Assembly: GCF_003226345.1 (NCBI RefSeq)
Contig: NZ_PDOF01000002.1
Location: forward strand, 124,001-188,000
Length of the DNA: 64,000 nt
Source of the DNA: Alteribacter lacisalsi
Lineage (GTDB): Bacteria > Bacillota > Bacilli > Bacillales > Salisediminibacteriaceae
Direction of reading: 5' to 3'
In this document: piece after piece, positions 31,807-39,477 of the stretch
Layout of the letters: each line of letters opens with the position of its first letter
Numbering within the stretch: the first letter of the stretch is position 1
The notes under the pieces: generated by a model
What the model saw: the letters and a program-made list of their open reading frames with translations, nothing else
Databases searched by the model: none
Told to the model about the DNA's origin: nothing
Made by a program: the position numbers and the translations under genes

Positions 31807-32829
31807 ATGAAGCTGAAGATCTTCATACTGTCACTGGGAATCGCCATTCTGGCCGGTGTGACCTTCGCGTATGGAAGTAATGAAGGGATGATTGATACAG
31901 AGTGGGAGGCGGAGCCTGAATTCGAGGGTGAACACGTTCAGGAAGCCGATGAGGCTTTTTCCAGCGACGAAGAGGAAGAAGAACCAGGCGCAATCGATCT
32001 GAACGATGAATTTGTCCGCCTTGGCGGTGAGGAGGACCGGGAAGCTGATGCTGAACCGGCCCCGGAGCCTGAACATGGCATCGTCCCTCTGAGCCTGTCG
32101 ATTCCGGCCATAGAGGTAGAAGCAGAGATCGAACCTGTCGGTGTTCTCGATAACGGGCAGATGGGCGTACCGGACGAGGCGGAGGGTGTGGCATGGTTCG
32201 AACCGGGAACGATGCCTGGAAACACAGGGAACGCGGTCCTCGCCGGTCACGTGGACAGCCGGACGGGACCAGCGGTATTCTGGGACCTGAACAAGCTCGA
32301 GCCGGGTGACGAGATTCATGTGACCGGGGAAGACGGAGAGCCGCTCACATTTGAAGTTCAGGTTTCAGTCAGCTACGGACGTACCGATGCCCCAATCGAG
32401 GAAATATTCGGTCCGACGGATAAAAAAAGGCTGAACCTGATTACCTGCAGCGGGACGTTTGACAGTGGCGAGGGGACGCACGATCAGCGGCTCGTCGTCT
32501 ATACGGAGCTGGTTGAGCCTGAGTCAGAAGAAGAGCCGGTGGAAGAAGACACCGTTGCCGGCGATACTCCTGACGCACCGGAAAACGTCGTGGTTCAGCG
32601 CGACCGGATCACCTGGCATGCGGTCCGTGATGATACGGTAATCGGCTACCGCATCTACCGGGAAAATAAAGATACAGGTGAATTTGATCATATCGAAAGC
32701 GTCTCGGCCCACGAACGGAAGTCATTGCGGGTGGAGGATGCGTACGACTATGCGTTCTACGTTACGTCTGTGAATGATGAAGGGAGCGAGTCGGAGCCTT
32801 CGGAGACCGAGGTCCACAGTGAGGAATAG
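31807..32829 (+). CDS. Class F-like sortase with C-terminal fibronectin type III domain
   Basis: Membrane-anchored transpeptidase of 340 residues. An N-terminal hydrophobic anchor (about 5-22) is followed by a long acidic linker (DEEEEEPGAIDLND) and then a sortase barrel. Its catalytic residues are H148 (LAGHVDS), C214 (NLITCSG) and R228 (HDQRLVV). The start SLSIPAIEVEAEIEPVGV and the GTMPGNTGNAVLAGH loop are typical of class E/F sortases. Residues from about 254 form a fibronectin III-like domain (DAPENVVVQRD, ITWHAVRDD, YRIYRENKD, YAFYVTSVN). It follows the PQTG surface protein by 66 nt and most likely attaches it to the wall. A weak GGAAGAG/CTCTTCC stem lies between the genes. Confidence 0.93.
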   Translation: MKLKIFILSLGIAILAGVTFAYGSNEGMIDTEWEAEPEFEGEHVQEADEAFSSDEEEEEPGAIDLNDEFVRLGGEEDREADAEPAPEPEHGIVPLSLSIPAIEVEAEIEPVGVLDNGQMGVPDEAEGVAWFEPGTMPGNTGNAVLAGHVDSRTGPAVFWDLNKLEPGDEIHVTGEDGEPLTFEVQVSVSYGRTDAPIEEIFGPTDKKRLNLITCSGTFDSGEGTHDQRLVVYTELVEPESEEEPVEEDTVAGDTPDAPENVVVQRDRITWHAVRDDTVIGYRIYRENKDTGEFDHIESVSAHERKSLRVEDAYDYAFYVTSVNDEGSESEPSETEVHSEE

Positions 32830-32850
32830 AGTTTGAAGAGGATTCAGTCG

Positions 32851-32881
32851 CAGCCTTCCCTTTGGGAGGGCTGTTTTTTTT
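32851..32881 (+). terminator. Intrinsic terminator after the sortase gene
   Basis: CAGCCTTCCC and GGGAGGGCTG pair with a tight loop, followed by eight T. Confidence 0.92.
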
Positions 32882-32915
32882 GCCGGCAGGGTGAGTTTTA
32901 CTGAGCTGCTCTGAG

Positions 32916-32975
32916 AATTGTTCGATAAAATAATAAATTTGCTCGATAAATTCAAATTTTTACTCGATAAATACG
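32916..32975. repeat. Tandem repeat array, 21-bp units (family B, copy 2)
   Basis: Three units with TCGATAAA at 32922, 32943 and 32964 (21-bp spacing), the same core as at 28555-28671. It lies between the sortase terminator and the guaC promoter. Confidence 0.9.
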
Positions 32976-33066
32976 ATGAAGGAAGTTTGTAAGAGTACCT
33001 GTCATTCCTCCGTCTCGGAATAAATCAGGGAACTATCCATGTTCGCTCTTTCACACCATTCTTCTT

Positions 33067-33095
33067 TTGACAATCCGCCTGAAATCGTGTACATT
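33067..33095 (+). promoter_or_regulatory. Sigma-A promoter of guaC
   Basis: TTGACA (33067-33072), 17-bp spacer, TACATT (33090-33095). The predicted start site near 33102 falls in the PurBox-like region. Confidence 0.8.
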
Positions 33096-33100
33096 ACGTA

Positions 33101-33145
33101 ATGGACGAACAATAAAAGATTGTTAAGCACCAAACATTCGTTTTT
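33101..33145. promoter_or_regulatory. PurBox-like inverted pair before guaC
   Basis: ATGGACGAACAAT (33101-33113) and the inverted AACATTCGTTTTT (33133-33145) each contain the CGAA core of the PurR box. B. subtilis GMP reductase (guaC/yumD) belongs to the PurR regulon. The spacing here is 19 bp rather than the usual 16-17, so the call is tentative. Confidence 0.5.
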
Positions 33146-33159
33146 AGGAGTGGATTCCT

Positions 33160-34143
33160 GTGGAAAATGTATTCGATTATGAAGATGTACAGTTAATTCC
33201 CGCAAAATGTGTGGTCAACAGCCGTTCGGAATGTGAGACCAGTGTTACACTCGGCGGTCATACGTTCAAACTGCCGGTCGTACCTGCGAACATGCAGACG
33301 ATCATTGATGAAAAAATTGCCTTGTTCTTAGCTGAAAACAGCTATTTCTATATTATGCACCGCTTTGAGCCAGAAACGCGTCTTGCCTTTGTCCGTGACA
33401 TGCACGAGCGAGGCCTCGTCGCTTCAATCAGTGTCGGTGTGAAAGAGGAAGAGTATGATTTTGTCCGCACCCTCGCGGAGGAAAACGCGGTTCCTGAATT
33501 TATTACGATCGACATCGCCCACGGCCACTCAAACGCGGTCATCCGCATGATCGGCCACATTAAAGAACATCTTCCAGAGAGCTTCGTGATCGCCGGAAAC
33601 GTCGGTACACCTGAAGCCGTCCGTGAGCTTGAGCACGCCGGGGCGGACGCAACGAAAGTCGGAATAGGTCCTGGTAAAGTGTGTATTACAAAAATTAAGA
33701 CCGGCTTCGGTACAGGAGGCTGGCAGCTGGGAGCTCTCCGCTGGTGTGCCAAGGCTGCGACCAAGCCGATTATCGCAGACGGCGGAATTCGCACCCACGG
33801 GGACGTAGCCAAGTCGATTCGCTTCGGTGCTACGATGGTCATGATCGGATCCTTATTCGCAGGCCACGAGGAATCACCTGGGGAAACAAAGGAAGTAGAA
33901 GGCAAGCTCGTAAAAGAGTACTTCGGTTCCGCCTCTGAATTTCAGAAAGGCGAAAAGAAAAACGTGGAAGGCAAGAAAATGTACGTGGAGCATAAGGGAT
34001 CCCTTGCTGACACCCTTACAGAAATGGAGCAGGATCTTCAGTCCGCCATTTCCTACGCGGGAGGCAGCAGCCTCGATTCGATCCGCACGGTGGACTACGT
34101 TATCGTGAAAAATTCCATTTTTAACGGAGACAGAGTCTACTAA
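33160..34143 (+). CDS. guaC: GMP reductase
   Basis: NADPH-dependent enzyme that converts GMP to IMP plus ammonia in purine salvage; 327 residues, cytosolic. It is a TIM-barrel protein of the IMPDH/GMPR family without CBS domains. The start [17 protein letters not shown], the nucleotide site [10 protein letters not shown], the catalytic cysteine C175 in [11 protein letters not shown] and [16 protein letters not shown] all match the GuaC type of Firmicutes. The start is a GTG after TAGGAG. A clear sigma-A promoter and a possible PurR box pair lie upstream. It is monocistronic with its own terminator. Confidence 0.96.
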   Translation: MENVFDYEDVQLIPAKCVVNSRSECETSVTLGGHTFKLPVVPANMQTIIDEKIALFLAENSYFYIMHRFEPETRLAFVRDMHERGLVASISVGVKEEEYDFVRTLAEENAVPEFITIDIAHGHSNAVIRMIGHIKEHLPESFVIAGNVGTPEAVRELEHAGADATKVGIGPGKVCITKIKTGFGTGGWQLGALRWCAKAATKPIIADGGIRTHGDVAKSIRFGATMVMIGSLFAGHEESPGETKEVEGKLVKEYFGSASEFQKGEKKNVEGKKMYVEHKGSLADTLTEMEQDLQSAISYAGGSSLDSIRTVDYVIVKNSIFNGDRVY

Positions 34144-34151
34144 ATCAACAG

Positions 34152-34187
34152 AAACATCCGGGACCTTGGCGGTTCTGGATGTTTTTT
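34152..34187 (+). terminator. Intrinsic terminator of guaC
   Basis: AAACATCC-GGAC pairs with GTTC-GGATGTTT and ends in six T. Confidence 0.85.
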
Positions 34188-34288
34188 CCTTTAATTGGAG
34201 GAATTCGATGGTCTTTCGTATAAAGAAATAAAGAGAAAAGAAGCAGCGGTCAGATAGAGAAAGAACAATTTATCAGGGAGATGATTGA

Positions 34289-34683
34289 ATGATTTAGCGG
34301 GTGGGCACAACGTACATTCCAGTTACAGATCCTGAGGCGTCTTCTAAATGGTATACCGACAAGCTCGGGGCAGTCGAGCAGTACCGGGACAAGAAGAAAG
34401 CGATTATGGACTTTGCAGACCAGAGCTTTTTTCTCGTAAAAGCAGAGCAAGGGGAGCGGGCTTCGTTTAAAGACAGCAGCGGGAGCGAACACTTTACCCT
34501 CACATTTGAGGTGGATGGTCTGGCAGGACTCAAAAATTTCACCAGCAGCTCTCGGAACAGAATGTGAGAACGGACGGGATCGAACACCGGGGCCACGCCG
34601 GACGCAATTTCGTGTTTTACGACGAGGACGACAACCCTTTTGACGTATGGAGTGAGCTGAGTCCTGAGTATAAAGAGAAGTAA
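34289..34683 (+). pseudogene. Broken VOC-family (glyoxalase-like) gene
   Basis: From the ATG at 34289 (after AGGGAG) the third codon is TAG, and the protein then continues as RVGTTYIPVTDPEASSKWY. A second lesion lies in the A5T3 tract at 34532-34538: the first frame ends soon after it. The family sequence resumes in another frame as QQLSEQNVRTDGIEHRGHAG, then NFVFYDEDDNPFDVWSEL to a stop at 34681. Joined, the product would be a VOC-fold protein of about 130 residues. A shorter product from the GTG at 34301 would lack the C-terminal half. Confidence 0.85.
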
Positions 34684-34755
34684 AACCCCGCTGCTAATCT
34701 CCAGGTGTAACCAGCGCAGGAAGGAACCGTCTGTAAAAATGGAGGTGTACTCGCG

Positions 34756-35370
34756 ATGAAACGAACGATTTTTACAGGCACATGCGCAGGCCTCTTTTTC
34801 CTGACAGGCTGCGGGACGGGAGAACAGGACGAGGAAACTCCCGCACAGGGCTTGGACGGAGCTGATTCGCAGAACCACAGTGAACCTGAGCCCGGGGAAA
34901 AAGAACTTCAGATCAGCGATGAGGTAACGGATAAGGACTTTGTTTTTAAAATCCGGCTGGATGACGCCTATTATGAAGAGTATGAGGACATTTCCCTTCA
35001 CGCCGAGCTTACGTACACAGGCGATCAGGACGAAATTGAAATTACCCATAATCCGTCCCCGTTCTGGTTTCCCATGGAAGAGCTCGACAGGGGCTATGAC
35101 ATCGGTTACCATCAGGTCGATATGGGTGGAGGAACCACTCTTGAGCCGGGGAAAACCATGACGGAAACATTCGAAGGACCGGCAGGAGGCTTCGGTGAAA
35201 CGGACCCCGAGGAGTACCGGAAGTTTATGGAGGACATTCATGAAAATGACGGCTTCCCGGCGGGCCACTACGTGGTGAACGGCTATGTGGAGTTCACGGT
35301 CATGAGCGGAGAGCGCGAGGGTGAAAGAATAACTCTCGAAGGGGAAGTGGAATTCATAGTGAGTGAGTAG
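34756..35370 (+). CDS. Lipoprotein of unknown function (paralogue of the 27868 gene)
   Basis: Lipid-anchored exported protein of 204 residues with lipobox FLTGC and an acidic Glu/Pro linker. The folded domain begins DKDFVFKIRLDDAYYEE and shares SLHAELTYTGDQDEI, PSPFWFPM, RGYDI, FGETDPEEYRKFM, NDGFPAGHYVVNG and EGEVEFIVSE with the lipoprotein at 27868-28473. The two are clear paralogues 6 kb apart, on either side of the sigma/sortase cluster. The start ATG follows GGAGGTG. The fold looks all-beta; function unknown. Confidence 0.88.
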   Translation: MKRTIFTGTCAGLFFLTGCGTGEQDEETPAQGLDGADSQNHSEPEPGEKELQISDEVTDKDFVFKIRLDDAYYEEYEDISLHAELTYTGDQDEIEITHNPSPFWFPMEELDRGYDIGYHQVDMGGGTTLEPGKTMTETFEGPAGGFGETDPEEYRKFMEDIHENDGFPAGHYVVNGYVEFTVMSGEREGERITLEGEVEFIVSE

Positions 35371-35398
35371 TCTTAAAAAACAAAATCAGACTCCTATC

Positions 35399-35430
35399 AA
35401 AGCCCGTTCCTCACACCAGCGGGCTTTTTT
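35399..35430 (+). terminator. Intrinsic terminator
   Basis: AAAGCCCG and CGGGCTTTTTT pair around a 13-nt loop. Confidence 0.88.
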
Positions 35431-35622
35431 CGGCTGCACACGACAGGAAGACCTGAAAACTGCCGTTTAAACAAACGTTTATTTAACCTGCACACCGTGT
35501 CGAAGGAAAAGAATGCATTAGCCCCTTTAGGGTCGAAACAGCGATCAGTCTATTTCCCGGGAAAGGAAATATGGGAGCCACTGTCGAAAGAGAGTACAAA
35601 CAGGGATGGAGGAGCGAATCAG

Positions 35623-35712
35623 ATGAAGCTGTATAATGACAAAGCTCTGGGAGACGCAACTGAGGAACGAATTCGTGGGCTGGCGCTTCCATTTGAGAGG
35701 TTTTACGAATAA
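35623..35712 (+). CDS. 29-residue small ORF coupled to the PH-like gene
   Basis: The ATG at 35623 lies 8 nt after GGAGGAG, and the frame ends in TAATG, where the next gene begins. The peptide MKLYNDKALGDATEERIRGL (first 20 residues) is hydrophilic and ends ALPFERFYE. It may be a genuine small protein or a leader whose translation loads ribosomes on the next gene. The coding evidence is the ribosome binding site and the stop-start overlap only. Confidence 0.45.
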   Translation: MKLYNDKALGDATEERIRGLALPFERFYE

Positions 35713-36164
35713 TGGTTTTTTGCCCAAAGCGAATCCGCGGCTACTGGTGGTACTGCGGATCCCTCCTGACCGTTATACTGGCATTGCTGGTGATTCCTGC
35801 GGTACAAACATCATCAACTGGTGAAGTCTTTGTGCTAGCAGGACTAGGAACCGTCATAGCAGCCTTTTTTGCATGGATGTGTATCGATGTGAAGTACATA
35901 CTCGAAAAACGCGGCCTGAAGGTGCAGGCGGGTCCCATCCGGGCCATAATCCCTTATGAGCGCATAACAGGTGTTGGACCTGCAAAAGACACGATGGGCG
36001 GCTTCAGGATCATGCTCTCACCCGGAGGCATTCAGGTTTACTATGATGGTGGTTTCTTTACGGATATGAAAATAACGCCAAAGGACAAGGCCGGTTTTGT
36101 TCGGGAACTTAAAAACAGGTGTCCTCACATAAAAGTTGAAGCGGAAAAATTTCATAAGGGCTAA
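35712..36164 (+). CDS. Membrane protein with bacterial PH-like (bPH_4) domain
   Basis: Protein of 150 residues. Two transmembrane helices (about 13-29 and 39-55) are followed by a cytosolic or exposed domain. KYILEKRGLKVQAGPIRAI, IPYERITGVGPAKD and IQVYYDGG followed by DMKITPKDKAGFVREL match the bacterial pleckstrin-like bPH_4 pattern, which is also seen in the SunI/YnzG-type proteins. The start overlaps the stop of the 29-residue ORF (TAATG), and the alpha/beta hydrolase gene begins 13 nt after its stop, so the three form one unit. Function unknown. Confidence 0.75.
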   Translation: MVFCPKRIRGYWWYCGSLLTVILALLVIPAVQTSSTGEVFVLAGLGTVIAAFFAWMCIDVKYILEKRGLKVQAGPIRAIIPYERITGVGPAKDTMGGFRIMLSPGGIQVYYDGGFFTDMKITPKDKAGFVRELKNRCPHIKVEAEKFHKG

Positions 36165-36177
36165 GGGGAGGCAAGGT

Positions 36178-37017
36178 ATGTGGAAAACAGAGATGATCCG
36201 CACAGAGCGAGGGACATTTGAGGCCTTTAAAGCCGGGCAGGGCAAACCTGTCTGTGTTACTCATCTATACAGTTCTTTTAATGAAAGGGGTAACTACTTC
36301 GCTGATACGCTGACAGAGTCATTTGAGGTCTATCTTATAAACCTGAAAGGAGCAGGGAATTCCGAACCTGTTACAGCGGACGGGGATATGAGTATGGCAG
36401 AAGGGGTAAAGGATATGGAAGCCGTCCGTAGGGCGCTCGGTTTAAGAGAATGGGCCTTTGCCGGTCATTCCACCGGAGGCATGCTCGGCCTTGTTTACGG
36501 AACGATGTTTCCTGAATCCCTTACAAAAATTCTCGCAGGAGGAGCTGCCGCTTCAAACCGGTATATGGAACATGAAAGCAGCATGTACAGCACGAAAAGC
36601 CCTTTGAATCAAAAGCTGCGGGCCTGTCTAGCTGTACTCCAGTCGGCTGATGCCTCACCAGAGGAACGAAGCGCAGCAGGACGAGAATGGACAGAGATGT
36701 CCCTTTATGCACCGGAAAAATACGATGCCTATTTTTCCCGACCCAGCAGCGGAAAAGTCGTAAAAGAGCGGCTGGATTACTATTCGTTTCACGAACTTCC
36801 AGGGTTTGACATAAGAGAGGGACTAAAACAGGTTCATGTCCCTGCCCTGATCTACTGCGGGCGTCATGACACACAGTGCCCCCATCCTTTCTCCGAGGAA
36901 ATCGCGGATCTCCTGCAGGAAGCCGAACTCGTGACATTTGAAAAAAGCAATCATTCTCCATTTCTGGAGGAAAAAGATAAATTCAGCGAAATGATAAGAT
37001 TGTTTGGGGAACAGTAA
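36178..37017 (+). CDS. Alpha/beta hydrolase
   Basis: Cytosolic serine hydrolase of 279 residues. The start ATG at 36178 follows GGGGAGG. The nucleophile is S98 in AGHSTGGMLG. The acidic residue lies in IYCGRHDTQCP and the catalytic histidine in KSNHSPFLEE. A helical cap fills the middle (RYMEHESSMYSTKSPLNQK). The N-terminal domain resembles proline iminopeptidase/esterase-type proteins such as YbaC, but no HGGPG oxyanion motif is present (the loop reads THLYSSFNERG). Substrate unknown; it is in an operon with the PH-like protein. Confidence 0.88.
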   Translation: MWKTEMIRTERGTFEAFKAGQGKPVCVTHLYSSFNERGNYFADTLTESFEVYLINLKGAGNSEPVTADGDMSMAEGVKDMEAVRRALGLREWAFAGHSTGGMLGLVYGTMFPESLTKILAGGAAASNRYMEHESSMYSTKSPLNQKLRACLAVLQSADASPEERSAAGREWTEMSLYAPEKYDAYFSRPSSGKVVKERLDYYSFHELPGFDIREGLKQVHVPALIYCGRHDTQCPHPFSEEIADLLQEAELVTFEKSNHSPFLEEKDKFSEMIRLFGEQ

Positions 37018-37074
37018 GAAGCGGATACAGGTTGGCGAATGATATAAAAATTAAAAAATGCGGAGGGAAATAGG

Positions 37075-37860
37075 ATGAACATCGTAACCTTTCAGACGGA
37101 TATCATACCAGGCGATCCGGAAGCAAACCGGCAGGCGATGAAGAAGCGTTTCGAACGTGTGGTGACACCGGGGGACACAGACCTTGTGGTGCTGCCGGAA
37201 ATGTGGACGACCGCCTATACACTCCCGGATCTTCATACCCAGGCCGAAGAAATGGAAAGCCGCACACTTGCCCTGCTGAAAGAGCTGGCTGTGGCGTATG
37301 ACGTCCATATAGTGGGCGGTTCGATTGCCGTCCTTGAAAACGGGAAAGTCTATAACCGAGCGCTGGTCGTAAACAGGACAGGGGAGCTCGTGTATCACTA
37401 CGATAAACTCCATCTCGTTCCGATGCTCAACGAGCCGGATTTTCTTGCGCCGGGCGGACAGAAAGTGAAAGTGTTTGAGCTCGACGGGGTAAAGATGGGG
37501 CTTATTATCTGCTTTGATCTCCGTTTTCCGGAAATCATTCGCGAGCTGGCTCTTCAGGGTGCCCAGGCGCTGTTTATTCCGGCTGAATGGCCTGACGCAC
37601 GTGCCGGTCATTGGGAGATCCTGCAGCAGGCCCGGGCGATCGAGAATCAGATGTATGTGATCTCATCCAACCGGATCGGCAGCTACGACGGTGTGGATTT
37701 CGCCGGACGATCCATGATCATTGACCCTTGGGGTAATATCATGGCAAAAGGAAGCGCAGACAAGGAGGAGTTCCTCCGGATATCACTCGATCTTGAAAAC
37801 GTCAAAGACGTGCGGCGCCGCGTTCCCATTTTTGACAGCCGAGTACCTGAGTTTTATTAA
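37075..37860 (+). CDS. Carbon-nitrogen hydrolase (nitrilase family, omega-amidase-like)
   Basis: Cytosolic amidohydrolase of 261 residues with the nitrilase-superfamily triad E42 (LPEMWTT), K111 (YHYDKLHLVP) and C146 (LIICFDLRFPE). This matches the branch with omega-amidases and MtnU (YkrU), which act on 2-oxoglutaramate or the 2-oxo-amide of the methionine salvage pathway. The start ATG follows GGAGGGAAATAG. No methionine salvage genes lie nearby apart from the MtaD-type deaminase 11 kb upstream, so the substrate remains open. Confidence 0.9.
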   Translation: MNIVTFQTDIIPGDPEANRQAMKKRFERVVTPGDTDLVVLPEMWTTAYTLPDLHTQAEEMESRTLALLKELAVAYDVHIVGGSIAVLENGKVYNRALVVNRTGELVYHYDKLHLVPMLNEPDFLAPGGQKVKVFELDGVKMGLIICFDLRFPEIIRELALQGAQALFIPAEWPDARAGHWEILQQARAIENQMYVISSNRIGSYDGVDFAGRSMIIDPWGNIMAKGSADKEEFLRISLDLENVKDVRRRVPIFDSRVPEFY

Positions 37861-37956
37861 CTCTTGAAAATCGGGTGGACTTCATTAGTGGAAGAACCTT
37901 CACTTAAATCAACAAACGAGGTATGCCTAAGAAATGAAAAAAAGGTATCTGTTACG

Positions 37957-38090
37957 TGCGCAGTTTCACGCCGGCAGAGAGACTCCTGCGGCAATGGAGG
38001 CAAGGCGTGACCCCGCAGGCGCAGCCGAGGAGGCTTGCCGGCATCGCCGCGGAAAGCGAACGGACGGCGGGAAGCGGAGCTTCCTTTATA
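37957..38090 (+). repeat. Dispersed GC-rich element, copy 1 (forward)
   Basis: Contains GACTCCTGCGG, GACCCCGCAGGCGCAGCCGA, GAGGAGGCTTGCCGGC and CCGCGGAAAGCGAACG, the conserved blocks of a roughly 130-bp Bacillaceae-type repeat. It lies upstream of the 38118 gene, and an open frame runs through it into that gene, which makes a false long start. Confidence 0.8.
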
Positions 38091-38117
38091 AAATCTCTTT
38101 TACAGGAGGACTTACAC

Positions 38118-38882
38118 ATGTATACACCTCAGCAGATTCGTGAGGAGATCCGAAGCGGGAATTGGACAGCCCCTACATCCGGTGCGTGCGGGGATTACCT
38201 GCAGGCCAATCTTGTCGTCATGCCGGAACAATATGCGGTGGATTTTGAGCGCTATGCGGAACTTAACCCGAAACCGTGTCCGGTTCTGGAAAAACTGCCG
38301 GCGGGATCCTGGCGTCCAAAACTGGCTCCGGAAGCCGACATCCGCACCGATCTGCCCGGCTACAGAGTGTACCGGGACGGCCGGCTGACAGATCAGCGGG
38401 AATCGATTGAAGACTTATGGGAAGAGGATTTCGTCAGTTTTCTGATCGGCTGCAGTTTTACGTTTGAAGATGCGCTCAAAGCTGACGGCATTCCTCTTCG
38501 CCATGTGGAGCAGAAAAAGAATGTGGCCATGTACAAAACGAATATCGACACAGTGCCGGCCGGCCCTTTTGGGGGGAAAATGGTCGTTTCCATGAGACCA
38601 GTCCATAAAGATAAAGTCAGACAGGCGGAAGAAGTGACCAGCCGTTATCCAAAAGTACACGGAGGTCCCGTTCATGCCGGCGATCCGTCTCAGATCGGGA
38701 TCACTGATCTGTCCAACCCTGATTACGGTGAAGCCGTTACGATCGGTGAAGACGAAGTGCCCGTGTTCTGGGCATGCGGGGTCACGCCGCAGGAAGCGAT
38801 CCTGCAGGCAAAGCTTCCCCTCGTGATTACGCATGAGCCGGGGCACATGTTTATTACAGACAGAAAGTATGAGGAGCTTTAA
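38118..38882 (+). CDS. Putative hydro-lyase of the YcsI/DUF1445 family
   Basis: Cytosolic protein of 254 residues. The ATG at 38118 follows ACAGGAGGA; the longer frame through the repeat is rejected. Conserved family segments are TSGACGDYLQANLVVMP, DIRTDLPGYRVYRDG, FLIGCSFTFEDAL and MRPVHKDKVRQAEEVTSRYP. Others are HAGDPSQIGITDL, VPVFWACGVTPQEA and ITHEPGHMFITD. B. subtilis YcsI and relatives belong to this family and are often labelled hydro-lyase or D-glutamate cyclase-like. The reaction in Bacillus is not settled, so I keep the general name. Confidence 0.92.
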   Translation: MYTPQQIREEIRSGNWTAPTSGACGDYLQANLVVMPEQYAVDFERYAELNPKPCPVLEKLPAGSWRPKLAPEADIRTDLPGYRVYRDGRLTDQRESIEDLWEEDFVSFLIGCSFTFEDALKADGIPLRHVEQKKNVAMYKTNIDTVPAGPFGGKMVVSMRPVHKDKVRQAEEVTSRYPKVHGGPVHAGDPSQIGITDLSNPDYGEAVTIGEDEVPVFWACGVTPQEAILQAKLPLVITHEPGHMFITDRKYEEL

Positions 38883-38888
38883 CTGGGA

Positions 38889-38922
38889 CGGGCGTCCCCC
38901 TGAAATGGGAGGCGCTCTTTTT
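38889..38922 (+). terminator. Possible intrinsic terminator
   Basis: GGCGTCCC and GGGAGGC pair imperfectly, followed by CTCTTTTTC. Confidence 0.55.
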
Positions 38923-39086
38923 CTGCTTATACCGGCCATCATCGGGAACTTGTCTGAATAGTATTGGCTTCACTGGTGCTCCTTGGTATAGTAGGGATAA
39001 CAAATATTCAGCAGAGGTATTCTTTTGGTTTCAGTGCCTGGGCCAAAAAGAGACTGGTACATAACAGCCGATAGGAGGCGATCAGC

Positions 39087-39431
39087 GTGACGTTTTTCCT
39101 GAGCGTGCTCACTTTAATTGTTCTTATGTTTGCTTTTCACCTGGCAGGGCTCCGTCTGGCTCTGTATCTGAAGGATAACGGCGTTTCAAGGGAACTGCGC
39201 GCCTACCCGTATGCGGCCGCATTTCTTGTTCTATCGTCGGTTCTCACATTTATGAACCGCATCGACGGACTGACGCTGTTTTCCTTTGAGATTGCCACGC
39301 TCATTTTCGGAGCAGGGGTCTTTCTGTTTCACACCACGCTGCTCATCGTGAAAGCCGTGAGCACGTCCGGTTACAAAAGCCTCTCTGCGAAAGCCTATCC
39401 AGTCTATGAAAAACTGCTGTTTAAAATGTAA
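39087..39431 (+). CDS. Small membrane protein, function unknown
   Basis: Protein of 114 residues starting at a GTG after AGGAGGCG. Three hydrophobic helices (about 2-26, 40-57 and 63-87) are joined by short polar loops (LKDNGVSRELRAYP). The basic tail is SGYKSLSAKAYPVYEKLLF. No family recognised. It shares a terminator with the convergent prsA. Confidence 0.65.
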   Translation: MTFFLSVLTLIVLMFAFHLAGLRLALYLKDNGVSRELRAYPYAAAFLVLSSVLTFMNRIDGLTLFSFEIATLIFGAGVFLFHTTLLIVKAVSTSGYKSLSAKAYPVYEKLLFKM

Positions 39432-39475
39432 AAACGTCGTTCCCGGCTGTACACCATAGGGAACGGCGTTTTTTT
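39430..39475. terminator. Bidirectional intrinsic terminator
   Basis: AAAACG-CGTTCCC pairs with GGGAACG-CGTTTT, with T-runs on both strands, between convergent genes. Confidence 0.9.
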
Positions 39476-39477
39476 GA

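Noticed and set aside
37956-38117. N-terminal extension of the YcsI-like protein
   Set aside because: The extension is made of the dispersed repeat. The ATG at 38118 has a proper ribosome binding site and matches the family start.
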